Assembly (NCBI RefSeq): GCF_030815985.1
Contig: NZ_JAUSXM010000001.1
Span: 3,100,001-3,164,000, forward strand
Direction of reading: 5' to 3'
Length of the DNA: 64,000 bases
Source: Paenibacillus sp. W2I17
GTDB taxonomy: Bacteria; Bacillota; Bacilli; Paenibacillales; Paenibacillaceae
The notes under the pieces were generated by a model. It saw only the letters and a list, made by a program, of their open reading frames with translations. It made no database searches and was not told the DNA's origin. Below, piece by piece: positions 9,432-17,330 of the stretch; position 1 is the first letter of the stretch; every line of letters starts with the position of its first letter. The position numbers and the translations under genes are program-made.

Positions 9432-10223
9432 CACATCTCTTTTGCTAAATACAACCCAGGAAATCACCATGAAAATAACGTAATACACCGCCAGAACTGC
9501 AATGGAGAAACCCAGTGTCATTCCTGCACTTGGACCACCCATTAGCGCAAAATCCGCCCCGGAGGTCATGTATTTGCTAAGATCCATGTTGTTGAATAGA
9601 ACATACTTGGCCCACTCATAACGGACCGGATTGAATATGAGTGAGAAAATACTCTGTGAGAACATAATGAACAGGGATAATCCAATCGCAAGTGCACCTG
9701 AACGAAATACGGAGGACACCATAAAGGCAATCGCAAGTGTGATGAACAGATCAACGTACAAATATCCCCATAACGTCAGAGCATTCGTAGCCGGACTACT
9801 GCTTCCTCCCGGAGCATCATGCGAGAAAAGGATATAAGACGTTAGCATGGCCATCGCGATGATCAGCAATGTACTGACAATACTGAAGCCAACTACGGTC
9901 AGATATTTGGAAGCAAGAACTTTGCTTCGTGACCATGGACGGATCAGCAATAGCTTAATGGTTCCCCAGGTAAATTCGCCCGCGACCGATTCCGCTGCAA
10001 TCACAACACAGAAGATCGTGTTCAGGAAAAACGTAATCTGGATGGTCGTTACAGCCGCTTCCCAGTACAAAACTTCATTGGACCCCATGCCTTCTCGCAG
10101 TAACACTGGCATTAATAGCGAGATCAGCGCCAGAATCGCTAACATGATCCAGGTACGGGGACGACGGAAAATTTTCATATTCTCATTCAATATCAGATTA
10201 CCAAAACTACCCAATGCCTCCAC
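9423..10223 (-). CDS. ABC-2 type permease subunit
   Basis: This 266-residue membrane protein has six predicted transmembrane helices and an ABC-2 fold (first helix at ~25-45, AAESVAGEFTWGTIKLLLIRPWSR between helices 2 and 3). The motif following FTWGTIK, LLLRPWSRS-like, is typical of Gram-positive lantibiotic/multidrug-type exporter permeases (YhcI/NatB-like). It partners the ATPase encoded just upstream, whose 3' end overlaps it by 17 bases, indicating translational coupling. The start appears to be GTG at 10223. The substrate is not predictable. Confidence 0.87.
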   Translation of the reverse strand: MEALGSFGNLILNENMKIFRRPRTWIMLAILALISLLMPVLLREGMGSNEVLYWEAAVTTIQITFFLNTIFCVVIAAESVAGEFTWGTIKLLLIRPWSRSKVLASKYLTVVGFSIVSTLLIIAMAMLTSYILFSHDAPGGSSSPATNALTLWGYLYVDLFITLAIAFMVSSVFRSGALAIGLSLFIMFSQSIFSLIFNPVRYEWAKYVLFNNMDLSKYMTSGADFALMGGPSAGMTLGFSIAVLAVYYVIFMVISWVVFSKRDVAG

Positions 10224-11115
10224 CCCCAGTGACTTGCAAGAATTGTTCTTCCAGGGTGTGAGTCACGTTACGAATACCGTATACCTGAAACCCTTCGCTA
10301 ACCAGCTTGGCATTGATATCCGGAATCTGCTCACGAGACACACGTGCCACCAGGACATTGCCCTGTACGGTAGCACCCTGAATCAGATCCGCAGCGCGGT
10401 CAGCATCATTCAGCTCAAAAGCAACTTCGATTAATGCATCCGAACCGGCTTCAGCCCGAAGGTTTCTTACATCAATCAACTTGCCATTCTGGATGATGGC
10501 CACCGTATCACACATCAGCTCCATCTCCGACAATAAATGACTGGATACAAAGACCGTAATACCTTCCTCTTGGGTGAGCTGACGCAAATAATCTCTCAGT
10601 TCCCGTATACCCTGCGGGTCCAAACCATTGGTCGGCTCATCCAGTACAAGCAGCTTCGGTTTATGTAATATCGCTTGCGCGACACCCAGACGCTGGCGCA
10701 TGCCCAGTGAATAGGTTTTGACCTTATCGTGAATACGGGCCGTAAGCCCCACACGTTCAATCGTTTCCGCAATACGTTCTTTCGTAACTCCCGGCGACAT
10801 GCGGGCAAAGTGAACGAGATTCTGGTACCCGGTCAGAAACTTGTACATTTCCGGATTTTCCACAATAGCTCCTACCTGGGCTACCGCTTTTTCAAATTCA
10901 TTCTTCACACTGTGTCCCGAGATGAAAATGTCACCTTTACTGATGGACATCAATCCAACCATCATCCGAATCGTTGTTGTTTTCCCCGCGCCATTAGGTC
11001 CTAAAAAACCAAAAACCTGCCCCGGAGAAATATCCAGAGTCAGGTCGCTGACCAATGATCGGGAGGATATGATTTTGCTGACGCCCTGAATCCGGACGAC
11101 CGGCTCCTGCTGCAT
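10207..11115 (-). CDS. ABC transporter ATP-binding protein
   Basis: The 302-residue ATPase has Walker A GPNGAGKTTT (~residues 39-48), signature YSLGMRQRLGVAQAIL (~135-150), Walker B LLVLDEPTNGLDPQG and the switch histidine in SSHLLSEMEL. A ~75-residue C-terminal extension typical of drug-, bacitracin- or Na+-type ABC-2 exporters follows. ATG 11115 is preceded by GGAGGGG at ideal spacing. It forms a two-gene exporter operon with the overlapping permease. The small Cys-rich gene upstream ends 32 bases before it and may belong to the same transcript. Confidence 0.92.
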   Translation of the reverse strand: MQQEPVVRIQGVSKIISSRSLVSDLTLDISPGQVFGFLGPNGAGKTTTIRMMVGLMSISKGDIFISGHSVKNEFEKAVAQVGAIVENPEMYKFLTGYQNLVHFARMSPGVTKERIAETIERVGLTARIHDKVKTYSLGMRQRLGVAQAILHKPKLLVLDEPTNGLDPQGIRELRDYLRQLTQEEGITVFVSSHLLSEMELMCDTVAIIQNGKLIDVRNLRAEAGSDALIEVAFELNDADRAADLIQGATVQGNVLVARVSREQIPDINAKLVSEGFQVYGIRNVTHTLEEQFLQVTGGGGIG

Positions 11116-11147
11116 TCAATCCCCTCCTTCATGGACGAGCACATCAT

Positions 11148-11399
11148 TCATGCCCGTTTCTCATATGAACATAGTGTATCATAATCTTTAGTATATTGTC
11201 CCGCAAACTGGGATTTCCCCTGACGTTTCGCTTCAACTACACACGCTTCACAGCATCCAAGCGGCATTTCACTCCGGTAGAATCCGGTGCGAAATACGTG
11301 ATTGCCTCCATTGCCCTCTTCCTTCATTTCGACAGAGCTTCTAGTGACCGACACAATCATCCCACAACTGACACAGTAAAAGCGGCCCGTTTCGATCAA
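11148..11399 (-). CDS. Small Cys-rich (zinc-ribbon-like) protein of unknown function
   Basis: The 83-residue protein carries FYCVSCGM near its N-terminus and GCCEACV at about residue 50, two CxxC pairs that could bind one zinc ion. I do not recognise the family. The start is TTG at 11399, preceded by GGGGAAGGA at good spacing, which supports real translation. It lies 32 bases upstream of the ABC exporter operon and behind an intergenic region with three successive palindromes, one a perfect XRE-type box. It may be a regulator or small metal-binding accessory; this is inference only. Confidence 0.6.
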   Translation of the reverse strand: MIETGRFYCVSCGMIVSVTRSSVEMKEEGNGGNHVFRTGFYRSEMPLGCCEACVVEAKRQGKSQFAGQYTKDYDTLCSYEKRA

Positions 11400-11464
11400 T
11401 GATATTCCTTCCCCTCACAAGGAGCTTAGAAGTCCTTGTTATTTGTCGTTAGACGCTGAAAATT

Positions 11465-11479
11465 GATACATTTTGTATC
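11465..11479. promoter_or_regulatory. Perfect GATACA-N3-TGTATC palindrome (XRE-type box)
   Basis: The 15-base palindrome GATACATTTTGTATC lies 66-80 bases upstream of the TTG start of the Cys-rich gene. Two near-identical sites flank the promoter region next to the XRE regulator (32190-32204 and 32223-32237). PBSX Xre-type repressors are known to use GATACA-type palindromes. Confidence 0.5.
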
Positions 11480-11554
11480 TATCTCGTAATTTACTTGACA
11501 CCGGGACTAATGTCAAGGCTTTACCGCCATAAAAACAAGCAAAACGCAAAAAAA

Positions 11555-11592
11555 GCTCCATAAATGCGACAAAAGTCTCGCATTTATGGAGC
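11555..11592 (-). terminator. Terminator downstream of the 173-aa membrane protein gene
   Basis: GCTCCATAAATGCGA and TCGCATTTATGGAGC form a perfect 15-bp stem with a short loop. On the minus strand it is followed by a U run. Because no terminator is visible between VanZ and the next gene, this may be the physical end of the EPS-locus transcript. Confidence 0.88.
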
Positions 11593-11650
11593 CTCATGTT
11601 AGGTAAATGATACAATTCGGTTCAATGTATGGGTTAATATTATTTCCTGA

Positions 11651-12172
11651 TCAGTCACTATTGTCGACATGCGAGGTATCCTCATTCTTCTGATTTGGAT
11701 AATACCAGAGTAAGGTCCACTCATCGCCATCCTCTACCAGATAACAGGTCTGCACAATATCGAATTGGCCAAAGGTACCTGAGTACTTCTGGGTGACCCG
11801 GATTCTGTAGGCTTCAGAAAATGGCTTAACGCCATCGATCACGGTTACATCGAACTCGCGCTCCGGCTTCTCCATTTCCAGCTCAAACGTTTCCACGCCA
11901 AAATGCTGCATAAATATATGTGCTCTGTTCTGTACGTAAGCACTCTTGGGAAACCGCTCTTTCATAAGAGGATGAAAGAGTTCCCACGAACTGCCGAAGT
12001 CACCCGTCTGCTCATATTTGTAAAACTCTTCGGCAACAGCAGCAGCTTCATCCGTTGTATCTGCCTGAAACAAATACGGAATGGTTCTGGCAATCAACCA
12101 CAGCAATAATACAATGATCGTGATGAACCCGATCTTTTTGAGCAAAGCATTCCGGTTCCTTCTTCGCAGCAT
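11651..12172 (-). CDS. Single-pass membrane protein, unknown function
   Basis: The protein of 173 residues has a basic N-terminus (MLRRRNRNALLKK), one transmembrane helix at ~14-33 and an outside domain whose alternating pattern (AVAEEFYKYEQTGDFGSSWELFHPLMKERF ... WTLLWYYPN at the end) resembles small NTF2-like accessory domains; no family is claimed. I chose ATG 12172, not the first in-frame ATG at 12220, because AAGGAGG lies 8-9 bases before it. It follows VanZ on the same strand without a terminator, so it may be the last gene of the long EPS transcript. Confidence 0.7.
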   Translation of the reverse strand: MLRRRNRNALLKKIGFITIIVLLLWLIARTIPYLFQADTTDEAAAVAEEFYKYEQTGDFGSSWELFHPLMKERFPKSAYVQNRAHIFMQHFGVETFELEMEKPEREFDVTVIDGVKPFSEAYRIRVTQKYSGTFGQFDIVQTCYLVEDGDEWTLLWYYPNQKNEDTSHVDNSD

Positions 12173-12256
12173 GTCCAGTCCTCCTTGTCCTACTCCATAC
12201 TTATGATGGATGGCAGACAAGTAGAAGTTGAACGATACATCTAATTTCCTGGGAAA

Positions 12257-12841
12257 TCACTCGCTGTGAATGGAAGTACGCTTTCTTTTTCTGATCCTTC
12301 GGATAATGGACTGAAGTCCTGCATATATGGCAATCCCACAGCAGCCGCCGAGCAAGTCTACTCCAACATCACGTATCGAGCTTGTCCGGTCCGGGCTGAA
12401 CTGTTGAATATACTCATCAATGGAGGCTATAACAAACACCACAGCCAGAGCAGAAACGATACTGGTTACAAGGGATGTTCTTCTGTACCGCAGCCCGCCA
12501 TAGACAAGCACGGCGAGCACAGCGTATACAAATAAATGCGCACTCTTGCGAAAGATGAACTCTGCAAAATCATACGGCCTCTGCTTCAGCGAATACTCAT
12601 ATTCCCCGTAAGTGAATTGCACATCAGGAAGTGTAAAACCGATGTGCAATTTTTGGGACCATTTATGAAGCCAAGGCTGAATGTCTTGCTGTTGAGAGGA
12701 TTGCGTGGACATGGACCAGATGACCAGAATCCAGATCACAATCAACAACAGAGCAATGAGAAATCCGTACGTTCTTCGTACATGCTTTTGTCTCGTGCGC
12801 CCGGAGCCCTCCTCCATCATTTTGATCTTCACCACTTTCAT
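12257..12841 (-). CDS. VanZ-like family membrane protein
   Basis: The 194-residue protein has four predicted transmembrane helices and the VanZ-like pattern: WSMSTQSSQQQ after helix 1, FRKSAHLFVYAVLAVLVYGGL, ASIDEYIQQFSPDRTSSIRDVGVDLLGGCCG (the E-x3-Q and D-x3-N/D-x3 motif region). VanZ gives low-level teicoplanin resistance in Tn1546, but most homologues are of unknown envelope function. It starts 10 bases after the GH74-like gene, placing it at the end of the EPS operon. The ATG at 12841 has a modest GAGAGA ribosome binding site. Confidence 0.85.
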   Translation of the reverse strand: MKVVKIKMMEEGSGRTRQKHVRRTYGFLIALLLIVIWILVIWSMSTQSSQQQDIQPWLHKWSQKLHIGFTLPDVQFTYGEYEYSLKQRPYDFAEFIFRKSAHLFVYAVLAVLVYGGLRYRRTSLVTSIVSALAVVFVIASIDEYIQQFSPDRTSSIRDVGVDLLGGCCGIAIYAGLQSIIRRIRKRKRTSIHSE

Positions 12842-12851
12842 ATCTCTCTCG

Positions 12852-15011
12852 TTATTCTATTGATCCAACATACATGCCTCTGCCATTTGTACCTACATAT
12901 ACCTGACCATAGATTTGACGGTCTGCCACCATAATTTGCGGTTCATTGCCCAGCCCGATTCCAGTACCTAAAGGACCTATATTGTTCCAGGTTACCCCCA
13001 TATCATCGGAACGGAAGAATCCATTCACGTTATTTACGGTACCATATACATAGACAGCCGGAACCAATCTGCCGGGCTGAGCTTTACCAAAGGCAAATAA
13101 TTTGGAATTCTGCACACCCTGGATCTTGGAAAATGTATTTCCCGAGTTCGTTGATGCATATAATCCATCGGTTCCCAGACTCACCCATACATTATTCGCC
13201 ACGCCAGGTGCAGCCTCGACTTTAATGAAGCTTGTATTGATATCCGTATTAATCGGAAGGCGAACCGTATTCGCTTTGGACCAGTTGGCACCTGCATCCG
13301 TAGACCGATACAGATAACCAGCAGCATACATATAAAATTTATATCCATTGATGCGATCCGCAGCCAGTGGATGATTATAGGCAAAGACCATATTCCCCCC
13401 GATGGCCTGAAAAGGGGCACCATTCATATTTTGCCATGTTGCGCCACGATTCGTGCTTCTGACCGGATTACCGGTCTGGGGGTAATAAACAATTACATTC
13501 GGATTGATGGCCGAGTAGGCGACCCTCCCCAGTTTGGAGCCAGCCGGAACATTCATTGGAGTTACCGTAACTCCGTTATTGGAAGAGACAAATAAACGTG
13601 TGGTGGTACCATACCAGTCACTGCTTCCCAGAAATATCATGTAATTCGGATTTGCCTCGTGATAGTCAATACTCACAATTTCTCGCATACCTGAGAGCGG
13701 GATTTTATTAAGAGGAACATCGGTTACATTTTCATGTCTAAATCCGACTTGATCCGTTAAACCACTAAAAAATGAAACACCCTGAGGTGGTGTGGATGCC
13801 GTGAGTGCAACGACTTCTTCATGACCATCGGTAATGGCTTCCCAAGTACTCGCTGTATTGCCAGTCAATCCATTGGTACCATTGATATTTTCCGTTTTGT
13901 ACACGCCAAACCAGTCTGTAGCGTATACGGTGCCCGGATTATGTGGATCAAACTTGATACTGGATGTCGCTGAGAAAAACATGTTGGGTGTCCACCATGA
14001 CGGTTTGGATACCAGCGTTTTGCTCACTGTTGTCCAACTCTGTCCGCCATTAACGGAACGATACAGTGGCAGATTATCCCCGCCTGTTCGAACGGCTGCC
14101 AGGATGTGATTATCATTATTGGGATCAATCGTGATTCCATAATAAGATGAGTAACTGGAGCTGGGTGTTATATTCGTCCACTGCACACCATTGAACTTGT
14201 AAACGCCTTGATTATCCGTTGTCACATACAATGTCCCGTTCTTCGCCACAGTCATACGCGCAGGATATTCGGGGCTTCTCCCGGTAAGTTGCCAAGTGGT
14301 CTGACCATTGCTTCTTGGTGCTTTGCTATACACACCAATGCCGCGAACCCCCGCATACACAACTTGACCTTGCTTCGTCACGGGATTCAATCCATAAGCT
14401 ACACTCCGAATTCCCTCACCGGACAGCCCGCTAGGTACATCCCATACCTTGCTCCACGTGGCTGCACCATCACTGGAAGTGTACAATCCATCATATCGTG
14501 TACCCACGTGCAGGTAATTGGAGTTCGTGGGATTAACCGCGATGCTCTCTCCCATGGCTCGATGGATATTTCCATTTGATTCATTACGAAGATTAAGTCC
14601 GGTTCGAATCCAGGTCTCTCCCCGGTCTGTGGATTTCAGAATATCACTCGGCCCCACGTTCCCGTACTTCCCAGCAGCGATATACACAACATTGGGGTTT
14701 TGCTGATCCAGCGCAATTCCATCCACGCCGTACAGATTGCTGTCCTCATCTCCGAAATGATCCAGTAGTGGGACCCAATCTCCTGAAGCTGCATCCAACC
14801 GATATACTCCTCCAACGTCAGTTCGAGCGTAAACCAGATCAGGCTCAGTCGGATGAATAACCACGCCTGTAACGTACCCCCCACCACCAATAGGTATATT
14901 CTTCCATTGATAGTTTTGAGCTGATTGAACATAATTTGTACTTGCCGGTATCATGAGCATATACATGAGTAGCACAATCAGGGACAATTTCATTAGCCTG
15001 GAGATACGCAT
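12852..15011 (-). CDS. Secreted GH74-like beta-propeller protein
   Basis: The ~719-residue precursor has a signal peptide (LSLIVLLMYMLMIPASTNYVQSA). Mature repeats of the BNR/sialidase type (LKSTDRGETWIRT, YTSSDGAATWSKV, YRSVNGGQSWTTV, YASTNSGNTFSKI) indicate tandem seven-bladed propellers as in GH74 xyloglucanases. The opening WKNIPIGGGGYVTGVV and YARTDVGGVYRLD match the GH74 N-terminal signature that carries the catalytic base Asp; a second Asp in GLTDQVGFRHE aligns with the acid region, though neighbouring residues differ. No carbohydrate-binding module or S-layer domain is present. ATG 15011 is 8 bases after AGGGCGG; a GTG at 15020 is less well placed. Its position inside the EPS operon suggests it trims or releases the polymer rather than plant xyloglucan. 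Confidence 0.82.
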   Translation of the reverse strand: MRISRLMKLSLIVLLMYMLMIPASTNYVQSAQNYQWKNIPIGGGGYVTGVVIHPTEPDLVYARTDVGGVYRLDAASGDWVPLLDHFGDEDSNLYGVDGIALDQQNPNVVYIAAGKYGNVGPSDILKSTDRGETWIRTGLNLRNESNGNIHRAMGESIAVNPTNSNYLHVGTRYDGLYTSSDGAATWSKVWDVPSGLSGEGIRSVAYGLNPVTKQGQVVYAGVRGIGVYSKAPRSNGQTTWQLTGRSPEYPARMTVAKNGTLYVTTDNQGVYKFNGVQWTNITPSSSYSSYYGITIDPNNDNHILAAVRTGGDNLPLYRSVNGGQSWTTVSKTLVSKPSWWTPNMFFSATSSIKFDPHNPGTVYATDWFGVYKTENINGTNGLTGNTASTWEAITDGHEEVVALTASTPPQGVSFFSGLTDQVGFRHENVTDVPLNKIPLSGMREIVSIDYHEANPNYMIFLGSSDWYGTTTRLFVSSNNGVTVTPMNVPAGSKLGRVAYSAINPNVIVYYPQTGNPVRSTNRGATWQNMNGAPFQAIGGNMVFAYNHPLAADRINGYKFYMYAAGYLYRSTDAGANWSKANTVRLPINTDINTSFIKVEAAPGVANNVWVSLGTDGLYASTNSGNTFSKIQGVQNSKLFAFGKAQPGRLVPAVYVYGTVNNVNGFFRSDDMGVTWNNIGPLGTGIGLGNEPQIMVADRQIYGQVYVGTNGRGMYVGSIE

Positions 15012-15032
15012 CTGGTTCACCGCCCTATCCGA

Positions 15033-15953
15033 TCATTTTGAATGTTCTTCAATCATCTGATGTATCCTGTCTCGTTCCGACTGTTCCACGATATAGTAAT
15101 ACACTCCGTCTATTTTCTTGCCCGTGCCTTTAATCTCAACGGATTCAATATGATCCAGTACCGAACGATAATTGGAGAACATCTGCTTCATCTCATCAAA
15201 GGTAACGTCGGTTCTGACGTGAGCACTGACTTCGTCCAGCAACGTCTCCAGTTGCAACACGTTGGATACCTGGACCGTATTCTTCAGCACTTGTTTGATG
15301 ATCTCCCGCTGACGGTCATTCCGCCCGAGATCTCCCTTCGGATCATCATAACGCATCCGCGAAAATCCCAAAGCAGCTTCACCATCCAGATGAATATTCC
15401 CTTGCTCGAACCGGTAACCCTCATAGTCAAATGCAAACGGGTTATTCACATTCACTCCACCCACCATGTCGATGACTTGTGCAAAGCCCTCCATGTTCAC
15501 TTTCATGTAGTAATGTATGGGAACGTTGAGCAATTGTTCCACGGTCTGCACAGACATGTTAACGCCCCCAAAAGCATAGGCATGGTTGATCTTATCCTCC
15601 GTGCCGTGACCAACAATATTCGTTCTGGTATCTCGGGGAATGTTAAACATAAGTGCGGATTGTTTCGCAGGATTAACACTTAATACAATCATGGTGTCGG
15701 AGCGCCCCCGATCATTGGAACGTTCATCCACACCCAGAATCAAAGCATTAAAAGGTTCTTCATTCTCCATGTCCACAGGGAAATCTCCCCCACCCCGCTG
15801 GTCGACAATAGATACCTGCTTGATGGGTTCCCGGGGTTCATACATTTGATCCGCCGCTGATTTAACATGCGAATACAGATACACAGAATATCCAATCATG
15901 ACAACTGCAACAAGGGAAATGGCACCTAATGTTATTTTGATCCCGCGTCTCAT
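15033..15953 (-). CDS. LytR-CpsA-Psr (LCP) family protein
   Basis: The 306-residue protein has one N-terminal membrane anchor (GIKITLGAISLVAVVMIGYSV) and an extracellular LCP domain: ALILGVDERSNDRGRSDTMIV, FNIPRDTRTN, INHAYAFGG, VDMVGGVNVNNPFAF, and LGFSRMRYDDPKGDLGRNDRQREII. The Arg and Asp residues that bind the polyprenyl pyrophosphate are present. LCP enzymes attach wall teichoic acid or capsule to peptidoglycan, so this one probably anchors the EPS. Start ATG 15953 follows CGGAGG at 7 bases; the longer frame from 15992 overlaps the UDP-glucose dehydrogenase gene. Confidence 0.92.
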   Translation of the reverse strand: MRRGIKITLGAISLVAVVMIGYSVYLYSHVKSAADQMYEPREPIKQVSIVDQRGGGDFPVDMENEEPFNALILGVDERSNDRGRSDTMIVLSVNPAKQSALMFNIPRDTRTNIVGHGTEDKINHAYAFGGVNMSVQTVEQLLNVPIHYYMKVNMEGFAQVIDMVGGVNVNNPFAFDYEGYRFEQGNIHLDGEAALGFSRMRYDDPKGDLGRNDRQREIIKQVLKNTVQVSNVLQLETLLDEVSAHVRTDVTFDEMKQMFSNYRSVLDHIESVEIKGTGKKIDGVYYYIVEQSERDRIHQMIEEHSK

Positions 15954-15966
15954 GTTATGGCCTCCG

Positions 15967-17298
15967 TTAGATGACTGCCGTTTTTCTACCATCGATATTG
16001 GTTAGACCTGGACGACCAACGGAGTAGTATTGGAAGGACGTATCTTTAATCTGATCTTCTCCGTAGATGTTTCTTCCATCAATCAGGATGGGTTGATTCA
16101 TATGCGCTGCCAAATCAGTCAGATTAACCTCCATGAACTCTTTCCATTCCGTCAGAACACAGAGTGCATCAGCACCTTCCGCCGCTTTCATGGCACGCTC
16201 TTCCCACGTAATGGATGGGGAATCCACCTCTTTGCGGAAGTTCTCGGTAGCGATGGGGTCATACGCCCGAATCACTGCACCCTGCTCAAGCAAACGCTGA
16301 ATGATCTCAATCGCCGGAGCATCACGAACGTCATCGGTATCCGGTTTGAAAGCAAGCCCCCAGATGGCAATCTCCTTCCCTTCGAGTGAGCCTAGTGCGT
16401 CTTCCAGTTTACGAATGACGTTGAAGCGTTGATCTTTGTTCACTTCCACCACGGACTTCAGCAGTTTGAAGTCATAATCCACATTACCTGCAATTTGAAT
16501 CAGAGCCTGTGTATCCTTAGGGAAACAGGAACCTCCGTAACCAATGCCTGCCTTGAGAAAGGAGGCACCGATTCGTCTGTCATAGCCCATGCCTTCGGCA
16601 ACGCGGCTGACATCTGCTCCTACTTTTTCACAGATGTTAGAAATTTCGTTGATAAATGAGATCTTGGTTGCCAGGAAAGCGTTGGATGCATATTTAATCA
16701 TTTCGGCCGAGCGAATATCCGTAACAATAATCTGATCGGTTAATGGCTGATGCAGCTCTTTCAACGTGGCGACTGCCCGCTCACTATGTGTCCCAATGAC
16801 TATCCGGTCAGGATAGAGCGTATCCTGGACAGCGGTACCTTCTCGCAGGAACTCCGGTACCGATGCCATGTCGAATGGATGATTCGTCAAACTGCTGATC
16901 CATTCCTGAATACGATCGTTGGTTCCGACAGGAACAGTGCTTTTAGTCATTATTATTTTATAATTATCCATATAAGAACCTATTTCTCGCGCGACAAGTT
17001 CAATAAAGCTCAGATTTGCTTCGCCATTAGGCAGGGATGGCGTACCCACCGCGATAATGATGATATCCGAACGACTGATAGCTTCCTGAATGTTGGTGGT
17101 GAAGGACAGCCTTCCTGCTTTCATATTGGCATTCATGATATCTTTCAGACCCGGTTCATAGATCGGAACATGACCGTCCGTTAACATATTCACTTTTTCC
17201 ACATTGTTGTCGACACAGATCACGTTATTTCCCAGTTCCGAAAAACATACGCCCGATACCAAACCCACATACCCTGTGCCAATCACCGTAATATTCAT
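15967..17298 (-). CDS. ugd: UDP-glucose 6-dehydrogenase
   Basis: The 443-residue cytosolic enzyme oxidises UDP-glucose to UDP-glucuronate with two NAD+. It has the N-terminal Rossmann motif G7-T-G-Y-V-G12, the central segment with SAEMIKYASNAFLATKISFINE, catalytic Cys258 in GGSCFPKDT, and the C-terminal UDP-binding domain beginning near ALGSLEGKEIAIWGLAFKPDTDD. Start ATG 17298 has GGGGGAG about 9 bases upstream; the frame is open further, to 17370, but overlaps manC. It supplies the acidic sugar for the EPS and uses the product of galU in the same operon. Confidence 0.95.
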   Translation of the reverse strand: MNITVIGTGYVGLVSGVCFSELGNNVICVDNNVEKVNMLTDGHVPIYEPGLKDIMNANMKAGRLSFTTNIQEAISRSDIIIIAVGTPSLPNGEANLSFIELVAREIGSYMDNYKIIMTKSTVPVGTNDRIQEWISSLTNHPFDMASVPEFLREGTAVQDTLYPDRIVIGTHSERAVATLKELHQPLTDQIIVTDIRSAEMIKYASNAFLATKISFINEISNICEKVGADVSRVAEGMGYDRRIGASFLKAGIGYGGSCFPKDTQALIQIAGNVDYDFKLLKSVVEVNKDQRFNVIRKLEDALGSLEGKEIAIWGLAFKPDTDDVRDAPAIEIIQRLLEQGAVIRAYDPIATENFRKEVDSPSITWEERAMKAAEGADALCVLTEWKEFMEVNLTDLAAHMNQPILIDGRNIYGEDQIKDTSFQYYSVGRPGLTNIDGRKTAVI

Positions 17299-17330
17299 TC
17301 CATAATCTCCCCCATGTTCTAATGTGTTGG

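Larger units (their letters stand above)
11400..11650. promoter_or_regulatory. Regulatory region with three tandem palindromes
   Basis: Upstream of the Cys-rich gene there are, in order: ACAAGGA/TCCTTGT (11417-11439, one central mismatch), a perfect GATACA-TTT-TGTATC palindrome (11465-11479), and CTTGACA/TGTCAAG with 10-base spacer (11494-11517). The first could be an RNA hairpin just upstream of the ribosome binding site; the second matches the boxes beside the XRE gene at 32.4 kb. Functions are inferred from symmetry only. Confidence 0.5.
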
